This document shows, one piece after another, positions 61,725-64,000 of a stretch of 64,000 nucleotides of DNA (position 1 is the first letter of the stretch; every line of letters begins with the position of its first letter). Both the position numbers and the translations under genes were made by a program. Origin of the DNA: Ruminococcus albus AD2013 (GTDB taxonomy: Bacteria > Bacillota > Clostridia > Oscillospirales > Ruminococcaceae); NCBI RefSeq assembly GCF_000526775.1, contig NZ_JAGS01000001.1, forward strand, positions 372,001 to 436,000. Direction: 5' to 3'. The notes below the pieces were generated by a model. It was not told where the DNA came from, made no database searches, and worked only from the letters and a program-made list of their open reading frames with translations.

Positions 61725-62360
61725 ATGTCAGTCCCCGATAAAAGTATCGACCCGCGCCTGCTTGCAAGTGCAAAAGCGGAATTTCTTGACAAGGGATTCA
61801 TCAAAGCGGAACTTAAAACGATCTGCGAGAATGCCGGTATCACGACCGGTGCAGTCTACAAACGCTACAAGAGTAAGGAGGACTTGTTCTGTTCAGTTGT
61901 TGACGATATAGCCGAGCATCTTGATTTATTTGTAAAGAAACGCTCGGATATCGACTTTTCAGCGCTTTCGGACAAGGAGATATACGATTCATGGCAGATG
62001 ACCTACGATTCGATGTGTCCGTTGTTTCGCTTGCTCTATGAAAATCGTCAGACCTTCGCCCTACTGATCGACAAAGCTGCCGGTACAAGGTATGAGAGCT
62101 TCAATCACGACTTTGTGAACAAAATGAGCTATGCATATGAACAGTACTACGCAGAAGCGAAAAAGCGCAGTTTAGCACACGCTGAGGTAACACGGGAGGA
62201 GTTCCATGTGCTGCTTTCAGCATTCTGGACATGTATCTGCGAACCATTTGTTCATGAAATGTCATGGGAGCAGATCGAGGAGCATTGCAGGATAATCTGC
62301 CGTTTCTTCAACTGGCAGGAGGTTATTATGCTAAAGAAAGGCGATGAGAACTTTGTTTAA
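61725..62360 (+). CDS. TetR-family regulator
   Basis: 211 aa, GAGAGGAG upstream. N-terminal HTH (DPRLLASAKAEFLDKGFIKAELKTICENAGITTGAVYKRYKSKEDLFCSVVDD). The ligand domain is helical. Overlaps the ABC gene by 17 bases, so it almost surely controls that exporter and itself. Confidence 0.93.
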   Translation: MSVPDKSIDPRLLASAKAEFLDKGFIKAELKTICENAGITTGAVYKRYKSKEDLFCSVVDDIAEHLDLFVKKRSDIDFSALSDKEIYDSWQMTYDSMCPLFRLLYENRQTFALLIDKAAGTRYESFNHDFVNKMSYAYEQYYAEAKKRSLAHAEVTREEFHVLLSAFWTCICEPFVHEMSWEQIEEHCRIICRFFNWQEVIMLKKGDENFV

Positions 62361-64000
62361 CAAGATCAAGCCCTATATGGGCAGTTATATTAAGTATACC
62401 TATGCGGCTTTTGGAGCGATGTTTTCGGGTCTGATATCTTCCGCTGTGCCGTTCTTTATGGTGTATCGTATCATAAAACCACTGATAAGCGGAGAAACAC
62501 TTTCCGCAGGCTATTATGCTATGCATATAGCCATTATTTTTGTGTGCGAGTTAGTCTGCGCTATCTTATATGTTTGGGGACTTAAATTCTCGCACATTTC
62601 CGCATACAACACTTTGAAAAATATCCGTATATCATTACAGAAAAAACTGGAGCGTCAGCCACTCGGTGCAATTCAGGATATGGGCAACGGCAAGATAAAA
62701 AAGCTTTTCACCGATGATATAGATCAAGTTGAGATACTGCTTGCACACGCTATCCCCGAGGGCGTCGCAAATCTTTCTATGGCACTGATAGCGATCATCT
62801 GTATGTTCTTTGCAGATTGGAAATTAGCCCTGTTGTCGCTCTGTTCTTTGCCTTTGGGTCTGTTTGCAATGGGTATGATGTTCAAGGCGGGAATGGAGCG
62901 AATGAACGCTTACTACGCTGCTTCTGCAAAGATGAACGCAACGATCATTGAGTATGTAAACGGTATGGAAGTGGTCAAGGTCTTCGGAAGGGATGGCGAA
63001 TCCTATCAGCGTTATGAAAGTGACATCAAAAACTATCGCGACTTCACACTTGCGTGGTACAAGGTCTGCTGGCCATGGATGGCACTTTACAATGCGATCA
63101 TTCCTTGTGTGGCACTGGTGATGCTTCCGGTGGGAACGATCTTTGTACTGAACGGCACATCAACGCTTGCGGATCTGGTTCTTGTATTCTGCCTGTCGCT
63201 GTCGGTAGGAATGCCGCTTCTGAAAGCACTTGCTTTTGCAGGAAAGATACCACAGCTCGGATACAAGATAGATGAGATCGAAAAGGCTATGGATAATGAG
63301 CCGTTGAAAACGAACGACAACTCATTTACGGGCAATTCGCATATCGTTAAATTCAATGATGTGCGTTTTGCGTACAAGGAACAGGAAGTTCTGCACGGTG
63401 TATCGCTCGAACTCGGCGAGGGTACGCTCACGGCACTTGTTGGAGAATCGGGCAGCGGCAAATCCACGCTTGCAAAGCTGCTCGTGCATTACTACGACCT
63501 GAACGGTGGAAAGATAACTCTCGGGGGACAGGATATCACCGATATGAGCATTGAAGCGCTGAACGACAATATCTCCTACGTTTCGCAGGAGCAGTTTTTG
63601 TTCAATACCACGCTGTATGAGAATATCCTCATCGGAAAACCCGACGCGACACGCGAGAAAGTTATGGCGGCAGCCGAAAAAGCTCAGTGCGGCGAATTTC
63701 TTACCCGTCTGCCGAAGGGTATTGATACAATGGCAGGTGACGGCGGTAAAATGCTTTCAGGCGGAGAGCGTCAGCGTATCTCTCTTGCGAGAGCGATACT
63801 GAAAAATGCTCCCGTTATCGTCCTTGACGAAGCAACAGCTTTTATTGACCCCGAAAACGAAGAGAAAATGAATGCTGCGATCGGCGAGATCATCAAAGGT
63901 AAGACTGTTCTTGTCATCGCTCATCGCTTGCAGACGATAGTTAACGCAGATAAGATATGCGTTATGAAGGACGGAAATATCATCGCCGCCGATACACACG
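62344..64000 (+). CDS. ABC exporter, fused permease-ATPase, 3'-truncated by window edge
   Basis: 552 codons visible from ATG 62344 (MRTLFNKIKPYMGSYIKYTY), AAAGAAAGG upstream; the frame is still open at base 64000. Six-helix ABC_membrane domain (about 1-300), then ATPase: Walker A VGESGSGKST, Q-loop VSQEQFLF, signature LSGGERQRISLARAIL, Walker B PVIVLDEATAFIDP, H-loop LVIAHRL. It is a half-transporter of the type that normally forms a heterodimer with a second half encoded next. Drug, peptide or lipid export is likely. Confidence 0.92.
   Translation, partial: MRTLFNKIKPYMGSYIKYTYAAFGAMFSGLISSAVPFFMVYRIIKPLISGETLSAGYYAMHIAIIFVCELVCAILYVWGLKFSHISAYNTLKNIRISLQKKLERQPLGAIQDMGNGKIKKLFTDDIDQVEILLAHAIPEGVANLSMALIAIICMFFADWKLALLSLCSLPLGLFAMGMMFKAGMERMNAYYAASAKMNATIIEYVNGMEVVKVFGRDGESYQRYESDIKNYRDFTLAWYKVCWPWMALYNAIIPCVALVMLPVGTIFVLNGTSTLADLVLVFCLSLSVGMPLLKALAFAGKIPQLGYKIDEIEKAMDNEPLKTNDNSFTGNSHIVKFNDVRFAYKEQEVLHGVSLELGEGTLTALVGESGSGKSTLAKLLVHYYDLNGGKITLGGQDITDMSIEALNDNISYVSQEQFLFNTTLYENILIGKPDATREKVMAAAEKAQCGEFLTRLPKGIDTMAGDGGKMLSGGERQRISLARAILKNAPVIVLDEATAFIDPENEEKMNAAIGEIIKGKTVLVIAHRLQTIVNADKICVMKDGNIIAADTH

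Overview
The window looks like a chromosomal stretch of a plant-cell-wall-degrading Firmicute close to Ruminococcus albus. It carries a CBM4-Ig-GH9 cellulase whose C-terminal module (YxxxxKV-(E/D)Y...YGIAVYLAGKWRV...ARVNGxWDT) recurs on five other secreted proteins, as R. albus CBM37-type modules do. Sigma-A promoters (TTGACA-N17-TATAAT type), AGGAGG ribosome-binding sites, ECF sigma/anti-sigma pairs and BspA/DUF285 repeat proteins fit this. The species call is inference from gene content. No rRNA, tRNA or CRISPR array was seen.

Layout. 1-2.7 kb: 5'-truncated TrlF-like ATPase and two small mobile-element genes. 2.7-10.6 kb: an ECF sigma/anti-sigma pair and a secreted RTX-repeat protein, bracketed by two ~174-bp inverted repeats and ending in a primase-tail remnant plus a short-word array. 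10.6-16.7 kb: two WYL regulators divergent from rtcB, an unknown gene, five tandem RNA stem-loop units and a DUF2828 (Ro60-like) vWA protein, which together look like an RNA repair/quality-control island. 16.7-21.2 kb: LMW phosphatase, acetyltransferase and a second ECF pair whose anti-sigma factor holds a sortase-B-like domain lacking the catalytic His and Cys. 21.3-25.6 kb: transposon debris, a RelB/RelE pair and an integrase/excisionase module. 25.9-33.5 kb: DUF285 surface protein, metallo-beta-lactamase-fold protein, AAA/PD-(D/E)XK protein and a DUF4869-ATPase pair. 33.5-41 kb: scattered metabolic genes, decayed fragments and a SUKH-LRR gene broken at two homopolymers. 41.1-47.3 kb: a tight operon (ECF-transporter S component, DUF1893, Dus, giant cytosolic LRR protein, Fe-S aldo/keto reductase). 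47.5-48.5 kb: intact IS1595-family element with an 8-bp target duplication. 48.7-61.3 kb: GH9 cellulase, two DUF285-SH3 surface proteins in inverted orientation, a DUF3810 membrane protein and a BspA-type LRR protein. 61.7-64 kb: TetR regulator and a 3'-truncated ABC exporter.

Three themes tie the window together. (i) A cell-surface set shares one C-terminal carbohydrate-binding-like module, and three of its genes share the same upstream promoter cassette. (ii) An rtcB-DUF2828 locus has an unusual tandem ncRNA cluster in its middle; this is my main candidate for an undescribed system. (iii) Repeated debris of integrative elements, namely DUF3987-like primase 3' ends followed by arrays of a locus-specific 6-7 bp word in both orientations, looks like the fossil origin region of several related elements that differ only in the word.
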